From contig NC_079895.1 in NCBI RefSeq assembly GCF_024868665.1, forward strand, positions 3,870,154-3,934,153: a DNA stretch of 64,000 bases, written 5' to 3'. The notes beneath the pieces were generated by a model. It was not told where the DNA came from and did not search any database. It saw nothing but the letters and a program-made list of their open reading frames with translations. A program made the translations under genes and the position numbers. Source of the stretch: Triplophysa rosa (Eukaryota > Chordata > Actinopteri > Cypriniformes > Nemacheilidae). This document shows, piece after piece, positions 40,024-52,700 of the stretch (the first letter of the stretch is position 1; the number at the start of each line of letters is the position of its first letter).

Positions 40024-40856
40024 GTAACCTATAGTTTTCTATTGTGCGTGCATTAGTGTGCATGTAGAAAGACTACACTAAGGGATGAGGCAGAAGCCGA
40101 TTCGATTTTTATCTCCTTCGGTAGATAAAGGGAACAGCGCGTAACCCCGGTTATGTTATCAGATATGTTATTGCTCTATGCACCATCTGCATTTGCACAG
40201 AATACTTACGACCGGTGCGATCAGATTCTGATAACATAATGCATCAACAAACAAAATGTTCAGCGTTAATGCAGCGTGTTTAATTAAAATGGCCAACATC
40301 TTCAAAGATCCTGCTTGAATTCATTTATATGAGTGCCACCTCTGGTTTAGATGGATCAGCAGCATCCAGCAGTGAGCTGGCCGCAGTTTCCCAGCATCTC
40401 ATACTGTTGGACTGTCTTCGCTTATACGCATGGGTTATTTATACAGCAGTGGCTTTTAATAGCTCGCTTCGCCCCTGCACTCCATCCTTCTGCTGCGCAC
40501 ACACACTGCTGCAGTGATCTAGACTCAGCACATTGAACAAGGTGGGGAGAGGAGAGAGGCTGATATATACATGAGCTTTTTATAAATAGAAATAAAATCA
40601 TGTGAGAGGGCCATAGCCTTAGATTAGCATACAGACATATTACTCACCTTTTACTGCAGTTTACGCAGCACCATATGTAGACAATACACAGATGTACAGT
40701 AATAGTTACAGTAGTCCATGCAATGCCGTATCCCACAGTGCACCATGATTTCACCAGCCTGCTAGTGGTTTTATCTTTAAAGCAATTTTGATTATTTTAA
40801 AACAATATGCAGTAGAGGGCTTCTGAATGGTCCTACTATTATAGAGAATGTGAAGC
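40024..40856. other. Right flank of the DIRS element
   Basis: Contains a second GCGTAACCCCGGTTATG string at about 40,138, echoing the DIRS end and perhaps a relic. No gene seen. Confidence 0.4.
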
Positions 40857-41045
40857 TTACGTCACGCCATATGTTGCAGTGGCGCCGCCATAATAATACT
40901 CCACAGCTATTATTGTTTTGATATGTCCCGTTACTTGTTTTGTTTGATATATGGAGAACTCGAAAGTGAAAGAACCATGGGCTTTTCCTGAACGACTCTG
41001 CTTAATGCTATAGCAGTTTTTAACACAGCAAGACCGACCTACCAT
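40857..41045 (-). pseudogene. Possible THAP-domain exon remnant
   Basis: The minus-strand frame begins MVGRSCCVKNCYS, the spacing and residues of the start of a THAP zinc finger (C-x2-4-C), followed by a Phe-rich stretch (HGSFTFEFS). The expected downstream part of the domain is not in frame, so this looks like a broken copy, plausibly from a THAP-bearing transposon. The recognition is by eye. Confidence 0.35.
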
Positions 41046-41694
41046 AGTTATAATTCCTAATCAAACCAGAAAAACAAAACACTGCATTGAACGCACTAGC
41101 AGCCATCCTCCCAAGATGGCGCAACATTCAACGCGGCGTGACGTCGATTAACAAGCTCTTTAGGCCTGCTGTACTGCACGCACTTTTAATGAGTCGCTAT
41201 TTTACAATTTAAAAGAAAAATAGAAAAGTGTGTATCCAAACCATCTCGAGTCATGGATATCAGCAAACCTGACGGGTTAAAGCTGTGGGATTCCCTCTCT
41301 GACCTTCAACACGAGGATATATTATTACGTCTGTGAACAAACTGCTCCTGACAAACATTACACAGCAGTCATACAAAGCAGGGTGTTTATAAATTGATAT
41401 CATTCTGCCATCTAGTGACTGAAATGTGCAAAGAACATTATTGCATTTTGGTCAATAAAAAACGTCAATATATGCCTCCAAAGGATTGTTTTCTCTCAAG
41501 ATGTACACCAGTAATGTTTTTCTCTAATGCATTTATATATAAATGTCCTCATTTAACTAAAACTTAAGATAATGATTGTATGTGAAATTAGGCCTGTATG
41601 TTATAATGAGATTAGTGATCAGTACATTGAGAGTGAGGACATCTGTGAGTACTGTATAAATACGACCATCAACATATTTTGTTGCATTCACAGT

Positions 41695-41700
41695 TTTATT
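41695..41700 (-). terminator. Candidate poly(A) signal of the RETSAT-like locus
   Basis: AATAAA on the minus strand (TTTATT on plus) about 230 bases past the stop codon of the last RETSAT-like exon. Position and strand fit a 3'-end signal. Confidence 0.45.
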
Positions 41701-41927
41701 GGTAGTTGGTATGGCAGATATAACAGGGAATATGAAGTGTACAAAAACGCATATAAAATGGCATCAAAACTTAAATTAAATCTTCCGAACAGTCGTAAAA
41801 TTGTAGAAATCTAAACTTACTGTAAAACTACTGCTTACATTTGTAATACTCATTTCTACAGTATTATCACATGGACTGAATGGGACACGTTGATTGACAT
41901 GTGGAACAAAGGTTGGTCAACCTAGCC

Positions 41928-44724
41928 TCACTGTAGTTTCTTGGCTGCCCTGTTTTTTAGCTTTTTTTGCTGGAGCAGAAGGTCAATGTACAGGCAGTGA
42001 TCCAGAACCGATGAAGCGCAGAGAAGACCACCTTGCAAACCAGCGGAGAAAATATCTTGTCCTGAAAATACATTTTTGTATAAGAAATATAGGTAGACCA
42101 CACAAGAGATGCTTTGGATTAACAATAAAGTACTTCAGTATTACCTGACAGGTAGGGGTTCTTGATCGGTGTGTTGCATCTGATCTTGGCGATGTTCAGC
42201 AGCTGGTATCTCTCCAGACTGTGCTCTGCAGACAGCATGGATCCATTTGTGGCACCAAGTCCATGCATGTTGATGGGACTGACTGCATGCATCATCAGCA
42301 GCAACTACAAAGAACAGAAATCCAAAACGGGTATTTACAAGGGTGTAACTTTGGTTTGAGAAGTGGGGGGGACACAAAATGGCGGAAAAAGTTTTTGATT
42401 TGAATCACCAATTAAAAATACCTATGTTTTGAGTTGTTTTTGATTGTTTAAATTGATTAAACCATGAAACCAAAAGGTGTTTTTATTGTGTAGCAAAAGT
42501 TGATGTTCATGAAGCGGGAAAATGCGATTGACTGAGAAGCGGAGGAAAACTTGGCTTGTAAACCTGAATCTGCGGTCGGAAGGGGACGAGCCAGATGACT
42601 TTCTAAAATGCTTAACGAGGTTTAACGTACCTAAACAACGACCAGGGAAGCCCACGTTTCGGTCAAGCCTTGTCATAAACACTAACTGCTGTTAAAAAAA
42701 CTAGTCCTTATCAAACGAAAAAAGTAATAAATCACGCGTTGCCTTTCTTCCCCATAGAAGTCCAACATAGCCTACCGAAACAACGACCACGTAAAAACAA
42801 ATTTCTATTAAATTCAAATCAAAACCATGTGATTGAAAACAGTGATCTTTTTTAGCGTGTGCACGCGACGCGCGCATCGACACAGGCAGGCAGACTCTCT
42901 GTGTCCTGCTCGGTCTACTTCTCCGTGGCGATGACGGCGTGTGGTTAAAAAATCATTACAAACAAATTTGAAAGTGAGGGGGACACGAACGGGATTTTGA
43001 AAAGTGAGGGGGACATGTCCCCCTGTCCCCAGTGGAAATTACGCCCCTGGGTATTTATAACGCAAACACACTTTTCACCTGTATCATCAACAGCTAGCAC
43101 TCGATTATGAAAATGTACCTTCTCTCTCAGCTTGGGGAAGTGAACACAAGCCCAGTCAAAGAGATGGTTGGCAAATCTCATCTTGTACTTTTCATATTCT
43201 TCTCCTCTGTCCATCTCAGCCATGTTGTTCCATTTTCCAAACCACTTTGGATTGACCATTGTATGAATCACCATACGTGACTGTCCTAAAAACAATAACA
43301 GCAAAACATTCAAGTTACAAGCATACACATGGGTTTTTAGGTGGAAAGAGAAATTAAACATGTAGGGAGGAAAAGGTTAACCTGGGAAGCGAGTGCATGA
43401 GGTGGGATCTCTAGCAGAAGGGAAGGACATGTACATCATGGGAATATTATCAGGTGCATCCTCCTTGTCTAAATCAAAGTACTCTTCCAACCTAAACAAT
43501 ACAAAACAAGATCTTATTGTTCATTTTTCTCACAATCACTTGAACTGCTTTAACTTTTCACATACACTTCATCCATGTTGTTTGTCTTAAAGAGTCGCAT
43601 GTTGGTGGATGAGATGCCCAAATCTTCCTCAGTGCCATTAAAACCTGCAAACACCTGGAAAAATGCTTTGCCTGGTTTCAGAGTATGAACATAATTCTGA
43701 ATGCCTGCGAAGAGATATAAATCAGGTTATTAATCAAAATATGAATGATAATATGTGCACATGAGTCATTACAGTAAGATCCGGTCACTTACCAGGATGA
43801 GCCTGGACCTCTGGAGGCAGAAGTTTCCTGAAGGTGTTGAACATTCCAGCATTTGAAACAATCACTGGAGCCTTAATTTCAACTTCTCCGTCTGTCTTTA
43901 CGGTCACTCCTGATCAGAAAAATAAACAAGAGTTTTAAGAATAAATCATACAGAACTGGATTTGTGAAATCATACTGAGATGTTTGTCGGGTTTAACAAC
44001 CGTATGCGTTTTCTTTTTCATCATCTTCCATCTGTCTCTTGCCGCTGTAAATTGTGTATTCTTTTCTCTCTTTTCCTTTTCCAATAACTACAGTGTCCAC
44101 ATCAGCGTCCTGCTCAGCGAAATGCACCTGGCCGTCAGTGATCAGATCCAATGCCACCTTCAAGAATCCGTTCTCGTGAAGTTGCCCAACATAATTGAAG
44201 CCTTTAAAAGATTGATGTTACATCATCGAAAGACATTCAGCATTTGATCAAGTATAACAGATTCAGAACTCCATTAATATCTTACCAGAGTCAAACTCGA
44301 AGCCCTTCACACTGAATGTCTTACACAGACCTCCAGCCTGCTCATCTTGCTCCAACACCAGAACTTTCTTTCCTAGTTTGGCTAAAGTTGCGGCAGCCGT
44401 CAGGCCACCGACACCACTGCCGATCACGATCACATCCAGATTTTTGGGCACTTCAAACTCGTCAAATTCTGAAGGTAACACAAGATGGAGTGTTAGTTGT
44501 TAGCACATACTGCATGTTATCTGTTGCTTTATAGCATAGAATACTTCTAGGTTAAATCTCTCTCTTACCTTTTCTAAGGACTTCTTTTTCTTTTGGTCTA
44601 AATCTAGTGGTCCCGGAGAACTAATGGATCCACTGCACAGTCCACTTCTCCTGCCAAACAGGTACCAGTATGTGCCACGAGCATAGTCCACGAACCATTC
44701 GGAGAAGAGCAGGAACCAACTCAT
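41928..44724 (-). pseudogene. Retinol saturase (RETSAT)-like FAD oxidoreductase, damaged
   Basis: The family reduces all-trans-retinol to 13,14-dihydroretinol in the ER membrane. Exons read on the minus strand: 44724-44569, 44468-44286, 44201-44001, 43909-43793, 43704-43566, 43491-43382, 43285-43119, 42304-42145, 42061-41928. Exon 2 carries the dinucleotide fold GSGVGG followed by VLVLEQ. Later exons match RETSAT in order (VSNAGMFNTF, FPSARDP, GQDIF). Damage: exon 3 joins YSGKRQM directly to EDDEKENAYG, skipping about 140-150 residues that the family has there. Exon 1 ends in phase 0 but exon 2 needs one upstream base. The C-terminal motif reads FSAGLQGGLL, about four residues short of the family pattern. 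Exons 2 to 9 otherwise join in phase with GT-AG sites. It may be a decaying paralogue, a divergent short product, or an assembly error. It lies divergently to the integrin gene. Confidence 0.8.
42338..43049. mobile_element. Non-autonomous hAT element in RETSAT-like intron 7
   Basis: The ends are imperfect inverted repeats (CAAGGGTGTAACTTT at the left, complement of AAATTACGCCCCTG at the right). They are flanked by a perfect 8-base target duplication, GGTATTTA, at 42330-42337 and 43050-43057. The 8-bp duplication and CAGGGGCGTA-type end are hAT hallmarks. The 712-bp body encodes no recognisable transposase. The whole unit sits between two RETSAT-like exons and is removed by splicing. Confidence 0.85.
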
Positions 44725-45560
44725 CTTTACTCGCTGGAGGTTGAAACGTTGCGAGAGGATTGACTGGACATGAGTACCAGCAGTCTAGTTTGACGAATAT
44801 TGGCGTGTCTGGATTCAATCAGATCTGCCGACTGATTGCTTTAGTTTCTTTTGTTGTTTTGCATATAATGTGAGTAAATGTTCAATGCAGATTGTTCTGT
44901 TGTCAAGTGATTAAATCAGCTTGACCGTCCCTCCACCATCCACTTCTTGTAAAAGAGACAGTTGAATGTGGTCAAATGTCCCCCATAAACTTATCAGGAA
45001 ATCAAAGAAAAAATATAAAGTCATGGACTTTCTCTTTATTATCACTTATTACACGGCGCTCTCGAATGCTTGATTCTGATTGGCCAGTTGCGACATTCCA
45101 AGGGTTGTTATTCTCAGATAACAACCGCTCGAAACTAATAACACCCAGTAATCCGGATGCTGCAAATCATTTTAACAGGTGCAGTTTAATATTGCACAAA
45201 AGTAAACATAAATATGTCTTTTAATCACATACAGTATATGACATTATATTTACAAATAATTAAACCAAATTGAATGTTCGTGACATTTGAACGTCGTTTC
45301 TTACCTTAAAACCGAAAGTAAACTGCTTTTCCTCGAGGAAGGTCTGCATTCAGTAAAATTGAGCTAATAAAATATTTCATGTCCAGTTTTTTTCTCATGT
45401 GGCAAGTAGCCGTGTAATAAGTGGGATAATGTACACGCAGCCGGCTGTTATCGCGAAATAAGCCCCTTCAGTGTGATACAAGATTAGCTGACACACTGTC
45501 AGGGCTTATTTCTGCGATAACAACAGGCTGCCTGTACATTATCCCTTAATCAATACTTTA
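44725..45560. other. 5' side of the RETSAT-like locus
   Basis: Upstream DNA of the minus-strand gene. No TATA box or CpG-rich promoter is evident. A repeat appears to start near 45,050. Confidence 0.4.
45415..45546. repeat. Inverted repeat near the RETSAT-like 5' side
   Basis: AAGTGGGATAATGTACACGC, GGCTGTTATCGCG and AAATAAGCCCC are mirrored by GGGCTTATTTCTGCGATAAC and CCTGTACATTATCCC. A hairpin with a short loop, probably part of a larger fish repeat starting near 45,050. Confidence 0.6.
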
Positions 45561-46791
45561 TGTGACCCTGGACCACAAAACCAGTCTTATGACTACATTT
45601 TTGTAAATTGAGATTTATACTGAATAAGTAAGCTTTCAATTCATGTATGGTTTGATAAAACAGGACAATATTTGGCCGAGAACAATTTGAAAATCTGGAA
45701 TCAAAATATTGAGAAAAACACCTTTAATATTGTCCACTAGAGGCGCCGTAGAAGGCCATTGCTAAGGTTTGTTTTAACGCTCTGTTGGTTTACCCGATGA
45801 ACCCGAAAGTGGAAATTCTAAGATTTACATAGTCCATTTAGTAGGGATTAACAATATCGATATCGTGTTATCGCAATAGCAAAATTGTCTCAATATTATC
45901 GTGGTCACATGACTGTATGAAACAATAGGTCTTCCGGTTCTAACATAGAGAATGTTAGAAAAAATAATAGTTACCTTTGGCAAGATCCATCTGGTGCAAT
46001 TATTTTATTTTATAAAAGGGATTTTTAGGTCATTTGACCCATGTCATACTAGAACTCATACCTCTAAGCAACAGTTATAATTAGAGGATAAAAAAAAGAG
46101 GATGCTTGTGGAACGTTTCCAAGTCATCATTTTAAATACCGCAATAAATACCGTACCGTGGACTTTATACCAAGGTATTATCGTGCAGTGAGATTTTTAT
46201 ATTGTTACATCCCTACCATTTAGGGAAGTCGTGCTACTCGGCGGCCATGTTTGCAATGCACCTCCGGGCAGTTATTGCGTAATTCAAACAAGAGTGAATG
46301 GGGAATATTGATATTTCTACAATCGCCGGCTAAAATCCCAATTAAACGACAAATTTAAAAACAACATTTAAAAATGACATAAACTGTGCAATAACGTTTG
46401 TTTCCTATGATCAAATTGTGCTTAAAAACCATTATTTTTCATGTTGCTTTAGATACTACACATGCGCAAAGCTTCGCTAGGGCAGCCATATTGAGCGTTG
46501 AGTGACGCATCTTGTTAATATTAATATCTTTGATAAATACCAAACTTGAGTGGGTGATTGCCGAAGAGCGGGCAGCAGCGAGCGATGTTTGTAGGCGTGT
46601 TTCCGGAAGATTTTGTTTGTGATTTTGCTGCATCCACTAACAAAAAGAAAGTTTTGATATATTTACGGTAAGAAATTCACAAAATATCTTTATGGAACAT
46701 GATCTTCACTTCATATCCTAATGAATAAAATCAATAATTTTGACCCATACAATTTTGCGACTTATGACTGGTTTTGTGGTCCAGAGTCACA
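45561..46791. mobile_element. TIR element TGTGACCCTGGACCAC, interrupted
   Basis: The left end TGTGACCCTGGACCACAAAA pairs with the right end TTTTGTGGTCCAGAGTCACA. A related left end appears at 63,756 (GTGACCATGGACAACAAAAA). No transposase is recognisable. A hAT-type element is inserted at 45842-46215. It lies between the RETSAT-like and integrin genes. Confidence 0.75.
45842..46215. mobile_element. hAT-type element nested in the 45.6-46.8 kb element
   Basis: The ends are TAGGGATTAACAATATCG and the near-complement ATATTGTTACATCCCTA. The 8-bp target duplication CCATTTAG is at 45834-45841 and 46216-46223. The 374-bp interior has no ORF. It is younger than its host element. Confidence 0.88.
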
Positions 46792-49719
46792 TATTGATCA
46801 ATGGAAGTGAGAGATTAGGCACAGCTCATTGATTACCTTTAAAAATATGTATTATTTACACTGATAGTGATGGCATTGTTTGTGGAGAGAGCTGAGTCTG
46901 CAAGACACAAACATCATGAATGCAACGTTTGTAAAATGTTGTTGAGGACTATGGACAAACTACCGTATCAAATACTGCCGTTCTGTCATGATCACAGAGA
47001 GGGATTTGAGCAACTGAGTATAATAGAAATGAATGCTAAAATGCCTAAAAATGAAAAGAAAAATGACACTGAAATGAAGATGTTTAAGGAGGAGTGCAGT
47101 TTTATAAGGAGGTGAGGGGTCAGGCTGATGCACTGGGACTTTTGAGAAACGCAGTGTTAGTTACTTCAAAAGAGTGTACTAGAACGTATACAAAAAGACA
47201 GTTTTATCATTTAAAGGAATTAAACTTAAAGTAGCTCTTCAGCTATCCTCTGGTTTGTCATATGAAGTGAGGCCGGTTTGTTGCACGATTTTAGAGTTCT
47301 TGAAATACAATGTATGCAACAAGTTTTATGTTACACATCATATTTAGTATCAAGTTCAACAACCATTTAAATGTGTCAGTCTTTCGTGGTAAGCCTATAG
47401 CAAGCATAGGAATACGGAAAATGACCTGAGAGGAAAGAGAAGCACTTCCTTTAAAGCCAGTGAACATTATAAATATGACACCAAACTAATCAAAATCACT
47501 GTTTGGAAACATGTTTTAAAACAGGTAGCCCCACCCCAAACTCATTCCGTTGGCTAAGTTATGTCTGTTCCAGGTGGACAGAAATGACACACCTCCATTC
47601 AGTAAAATCTGGACTAATTGAAGAATTCTTTGTTTTATTCTTGAAGAATATATGTTTAATGGGAGTAGAAAATATTGCAACAGATTTTTCGCGTAATGGT
47701 GTCGATAGTTCTTTAACCATCTTAAATCTGGAAAAGAACCAAACAAGCTACTTCCCTCTTCGTGGCTGTAACTTCCTTCTTCAGAAACCGATCATCTTTT
47801 CTTCCTACCAGCATTTACGCATCCTTTTGTTCCTAACTTCTTTATTTAATTTTACTTTAGTAAAGATTTTCTTCATTTACTAGAGGAGATATACAGAAGA
47901 ATGCTTGAGCCGCTGGTACACAGTAAAAGTGGAAGGTGATTTTTACTACCCAAAAAGACGAAAGAAGCACCATGAAGTCATATCTTAAAAGTAGTCCGTG
48001 TGACTTGTGCACTATATTCCTCCGCCTACTGATGTTTGAAAAAAGCTCACATACTGTATTTATCACTAGACACAGATGATGACACACCAACAAATGGGAA
48101 ATTATGAATTAGATTTGAGAGGTACTGCTGAGGTAACATCTGCTGGCTTTCTTAAAAGTAGTCAACATTAAACTTTATCATACGACTATAGAGAAAAATA
48201 ATAATTGATTTGATACATATGGGGGGGGGGGGCTGTTGGTACACAGTGCCTAAACACCCTGAACCCCACCATCACCCCCAAAAGTAGGCCTTACTTCACT
48301 TTGCTTCCTCTCTCTCTCTTCCTGTTGCGTGTACCGTTTCGTTGCTTTCTATGCTAAGTAACTGTGATGTGTTTCAGGAAACCAGAATCTTCTCACATCC
48401 ACCCATGACGGTTGTACGTCTCTAGGGCTGCATTAAGTAAGTAAAGAAAAAATGGTTTTCTTTTGTGTGGCATTACTTTTATCACATGGGAATTATATTA
48501 TATTTGTATCATTATTCTTACTGTACTGTATTATCTGTACGGTAGATTTATTCACATAAGTGTAATTTTGGAACTGTTCAGAATCTGCAACAATGTGTTG
48601 ACTAATCGCCTCATGCTAATTTTTATAAAGTATAAATGAAAATAATGTTATTGACTGTTATGTTGATTTACAGTGTTTGAAATACAAATTTGGCACATCG
48701 GGTTTCAGTCAGTCATCAATAACTTATTTAATGAATAATACCTGTTTATCCATTTCCATTTACAACTTTGACTAGTGTTTTGAAGAATTATGGCATACTT
48801 TACCACCTACATTATTTTAAAAGGATAGTTCATTTAAAAAAATGAAACGAACACTTGCTCGCCCTTTATCATGCCGACACAAAAGATGTTAGGCTGAATG
48901 TCTAAGCTGCTTTTGTCCAGTTTTAAAAAGTGCGGTATGTGCGTATGTAGCTTATACATCAAATCTGAAGAGTTTAAATTAATTCATGAAGCTTTCAGAC
49001 GCTCTCTCTTAATGATAAAAACAAGAATCACATTCACAAACCACATTTACACTGATGCACTCCCACACAGAGTACTGGCTTACAAAGTTAAAACTCTCAG
49101 AACGCATTGCATGTTTCCATTGTAGAGATTTGGGTTAAGGTGCGCAGTGAGGAGCTAACCGAGAAAGTGTTTTCTGCCAAAATGTCATTTTTTGGGTGAA
49201 CAATTCCTTGTTGCCATGTATGGGAAAAGAAGAAGTGGGTGAATTCTCTATTCTAAATCAAACTGGAAGCTTCATGTAAGTAAAAATAGTAGTGTCTTTC
49301 TTACCGCTTCATCTTGCTGTAGACAGAGATAAATATATGTTTGCGGGCAACAAACTGTCACATGATGGTGATGGCGATTGGGATGAAAAAATAAATGTCA
49401 AACAAGCCGTCTGACCATCTATAGTAACCGCTCCTCTTCCTAGATGTGTCACCACATTGAGTTCTGCTAAAACTTGTAATCGCAGTTTTTTTAAATTGAC
49501 ACTTTTTTTGTGTGTGCAACACCCTGCACAGCGGTTGCAAAACTGCACATATAGTGCATGCCGTACACCATATTTAGAGATCATAAGTCAACAGCAATAG
49601 CACATTCAGAAAGGTACTTCTTTATTTGAATTAGGGTGTGGGTGCTAAATGTGGTTGTTTGGAGAGCAGAAACACAGATGCAGAGCTGTAATAACAAGAA
49701 ATTCTGCTTACATTAGGAA
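46792..49719. other. Upstream of the integrin start codon
   Basis: Should contain the integrin promoter and any non-coding first exon, but I cannot place them. The open frames at 46867-47115 and 47503-47883 have no recognisable domain. A G-run (about 48,221-48,232) and a TC-rich tract (about 48,306) are present. Confidence 0.4.
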
Positions 49720-52700
49720 ATGCTGCAATCGGTTTGTCTGAGGGGACTTCTCCTGTTGTTGGTGGGAAAACATGGTAGGTATATGACCAGCGCTTTAACT
49801 GGACTTATATCTAAGCCTTAGCTGAAGGACTATGTTTCTCTTCCCAAAATGTATAGTATCTCTCACAAATAAATCCAAATAAATTGTTTAACGATTAGGT
49901 TAAAACTTGTTATGTTTCTTGTAGTGTACACAAAGGAGCAATGCTTAAAAGCTTCTGTAAACTCATGCGGAGACTGCATCAAATCTGGGCCTGGCTGTGC
50001 CTGGTGTAAAGAGTTGGTAAGTTCAATAGTGGGAAACATATAACACATTTTATTTAGCTTCAGAGAACTGTCTAAAGTCCGTCTTGTTTTAACCGCAGAA
50101 TTTCACCAAGCCCGGAGAGCAGGAAGCAGTACGTTGCGACACTGTTGCTGTGCTGAAAGAGAAAGGGTGCTCATCTATAATAGACCCCCAGAATAACTTA
50201 AACAAAATTTCAATCAAGCCCCTGAAGGCTGGCTCTAATCCAGTACAAATCTATCCACAAGAACTAGAGCTGAATCTTAGACCAGGTAGGGTTTACTCAG
50301 AAACTGTCAAAGCAACGAGTTCTTTTTTACTGTATGTAAGTTTGTTCATATTTAGACAACTTTAAAAACTAATGTGTCGCTTTTTTAGGGAAACCCCACA
50401 CATTTACGCTAAATTTTCAAAGGGCTGAAGGCTATCCTGTGGACCTTTACTACCTGATGGATCTCTCGTACTCTATGAAAGATGATCTGGAGAATGTTAA
50501 AAAGCTGGGATCAGATTTACTCAATGAGCTTAAGAGAAAGACGGGCAATGCCAGAATAGGTGATTCAATATGAAATACATTTTCTAACCACCACATTAAA
50601 ACACACAAAAATAGGCAATTTCTAATACCGAATCCATTTTAGCTCGTTGGTTATAGAGGGACAATATCTCAAAATAACAAGTAAAAGATGTTGCATCGTG
50701 TATATTGTTTAAACTGTGTTAAAGTAACAATGGAAACAGGAAATTAAAAATGTATAAATCAGCACAGAGTTAAAGAAATGCATTTTGTTTTATACCGTTG
50801 GTGTGACACGTTCAAACAAGTGCCCCCTTCAAAAAATATGTCCAAAGATGTTCAAATGATTGTATCTCAGCAACAGGTTTCTATAGAAACATAACATTCG
50901 AAAGCGAGGACATGCCTTTGACCTTCTTTTTTACTCTGTTGTATGAATCTCAAAGTTTTTATTCTGGCTCAAAGTGACTCACGGTTCGCACAAGGATAAT
51001 GTCAATACATTCACGAAGCTGTTTTTCTAACGCAGGCTTTGGTTCATTTGTCGACAAGACTCTTCTTCCATTCACGGACACCAACGAAGTGAAGCTCCAA
51101 AGACCTTGTACTGACAAAAGTGAACCATGTCAGCCAGCCTTTGGCTTTCAGCATGTACTTTCTCTGACTGCCGATGGAAACACATTCAAAGATATGGTAG
51201 CCAAGCAGCACATATCTGGAAACCTGGACCCACCAGAGGGAAGTCTGGACGCCATCATGCAAGCTGCTGTCTGCATGGTGAGAGCTTGCTTTATGGTGTT
51301 TCTTGCAATATTTCCATTTCTAATATTATTATTTTAAAGAGGACGCTTTTTAAAATAACGTTAATTTTAACCTAAGAACATAAAAATGACATTTTATATT
51401 TATTTTGAGATTTTGCAAAAATATTACCAAAATTTGGGGTAATGTTTAAATACTGCTTAATATCCTAAAGAATTGTATTTTCTAGGAATAAATGTTGGGA
51501 TGAATTTGACAAATGCGGTAAACATTACAATTGTGTATAAATTAAAAGGAATGAGATTAACTTGTCCTCCTACCATGCTGCAGAAAGGGACCTAATTTTA
51601 AATCTTAAGTATCACAGTTTTCCACCAAACAGATGGAAAGTCAACAGAGGGTGATACGTGTTCATTTTAAGTTAGATAAAACCATATCTAACAGTTTAAA
51701 AACTGTGCCACTCGCAAGGTACAAGATGACGTCCTTCATCATTCAAGTAAATACAAAGCAAAATGTATTACCTGTGCACAGAAAGAGATCGGCTGGGGAA
51801 ACAGCACTCGGCTGCTGGTGCTGGCCACAGATGATGGCTTCCACATGGCTGGGGACGGTAAACTCGCTGCCATTCTGGAACCAAACCAAGGAACTTGTCA
51901 GCTGGTCGGCAACAAGTACAGCAAGAGCAACGTCTGGGTATGATTTACTTTTGGGCAGACACTGAAACGTACAAATTTAGGAAATTGACGGCATCATATA
52001 AATGCCGTTTTCTACACAAACACCAATCACCCAGCAAATAGTCCTTTACAGTACAGTTTAATAAAGACAATTATAATTTATATTTATAAATCCAGGTGGG
52101 ACTAATGAAAGTAAAGCCAACTTTAACAAGTGTGAAAATATCAGTGTCTTATGTACTAAAATCATGCTGTCCAAAAAAATCTATTTTCAGGATTACCCAT
52201 CTGTTGGTCAGATAGCTCGGAAGCTAGAGGAGCAAAATATACAACCAATTTTTGCCGTCACCAAGAAAATGGAAAATGTGTACAAAGTAAGTAAAACATG
52301 CTTGCTTGGAATGTAATAGTTATTTTATGTTTTCTCTTAGAAACAATACAATTTGCTGGTCCTTTCGCAAGCAAAAATTGTCTAATAAAGGCATGGGATG
52401 TTTTCAGTAAATGTATTTGAAGATGTTGGTGTTCCAAGTGCCAAACAACACATGCTTTACACACACTCTGCATTATTGTTATTTTTAATAGATATTAGCA
52501 GTACTATATTGATATAATTGGTTTTATTTTCTGAAATAGAGCCTCAGTCAACTGATCCCCAAGTCAGCTGTTGGAGTGCTTTCTGACGACTCGGGCAATG
52601 TGGTTAAACTGATTGTGGATGCATACAATGTAAGAAATGATTGTAAGTTTTATAAGTCTCATGAGTCAATTTTCAAAGCAGACCTATTTGATCCTTTTCC

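Noticed and set aside
40138..40230. A second DIRS end
   Set aside because: Only the GCGTAACCCCGGTTATG string matches; too short to call an element.
42422..42883. Minus-strand frames as extra RETSAT-like exons
   Set aside because: They lie entirely inside the hAT element with target duplications and do not match RETSAT.
46867..47883. Frames upstream of the integrin gene as extra exons
   Set aside because: Neither joins in phase with exon 1 or contains integrin-like cysteines, and exon 1 already supplies a leader.
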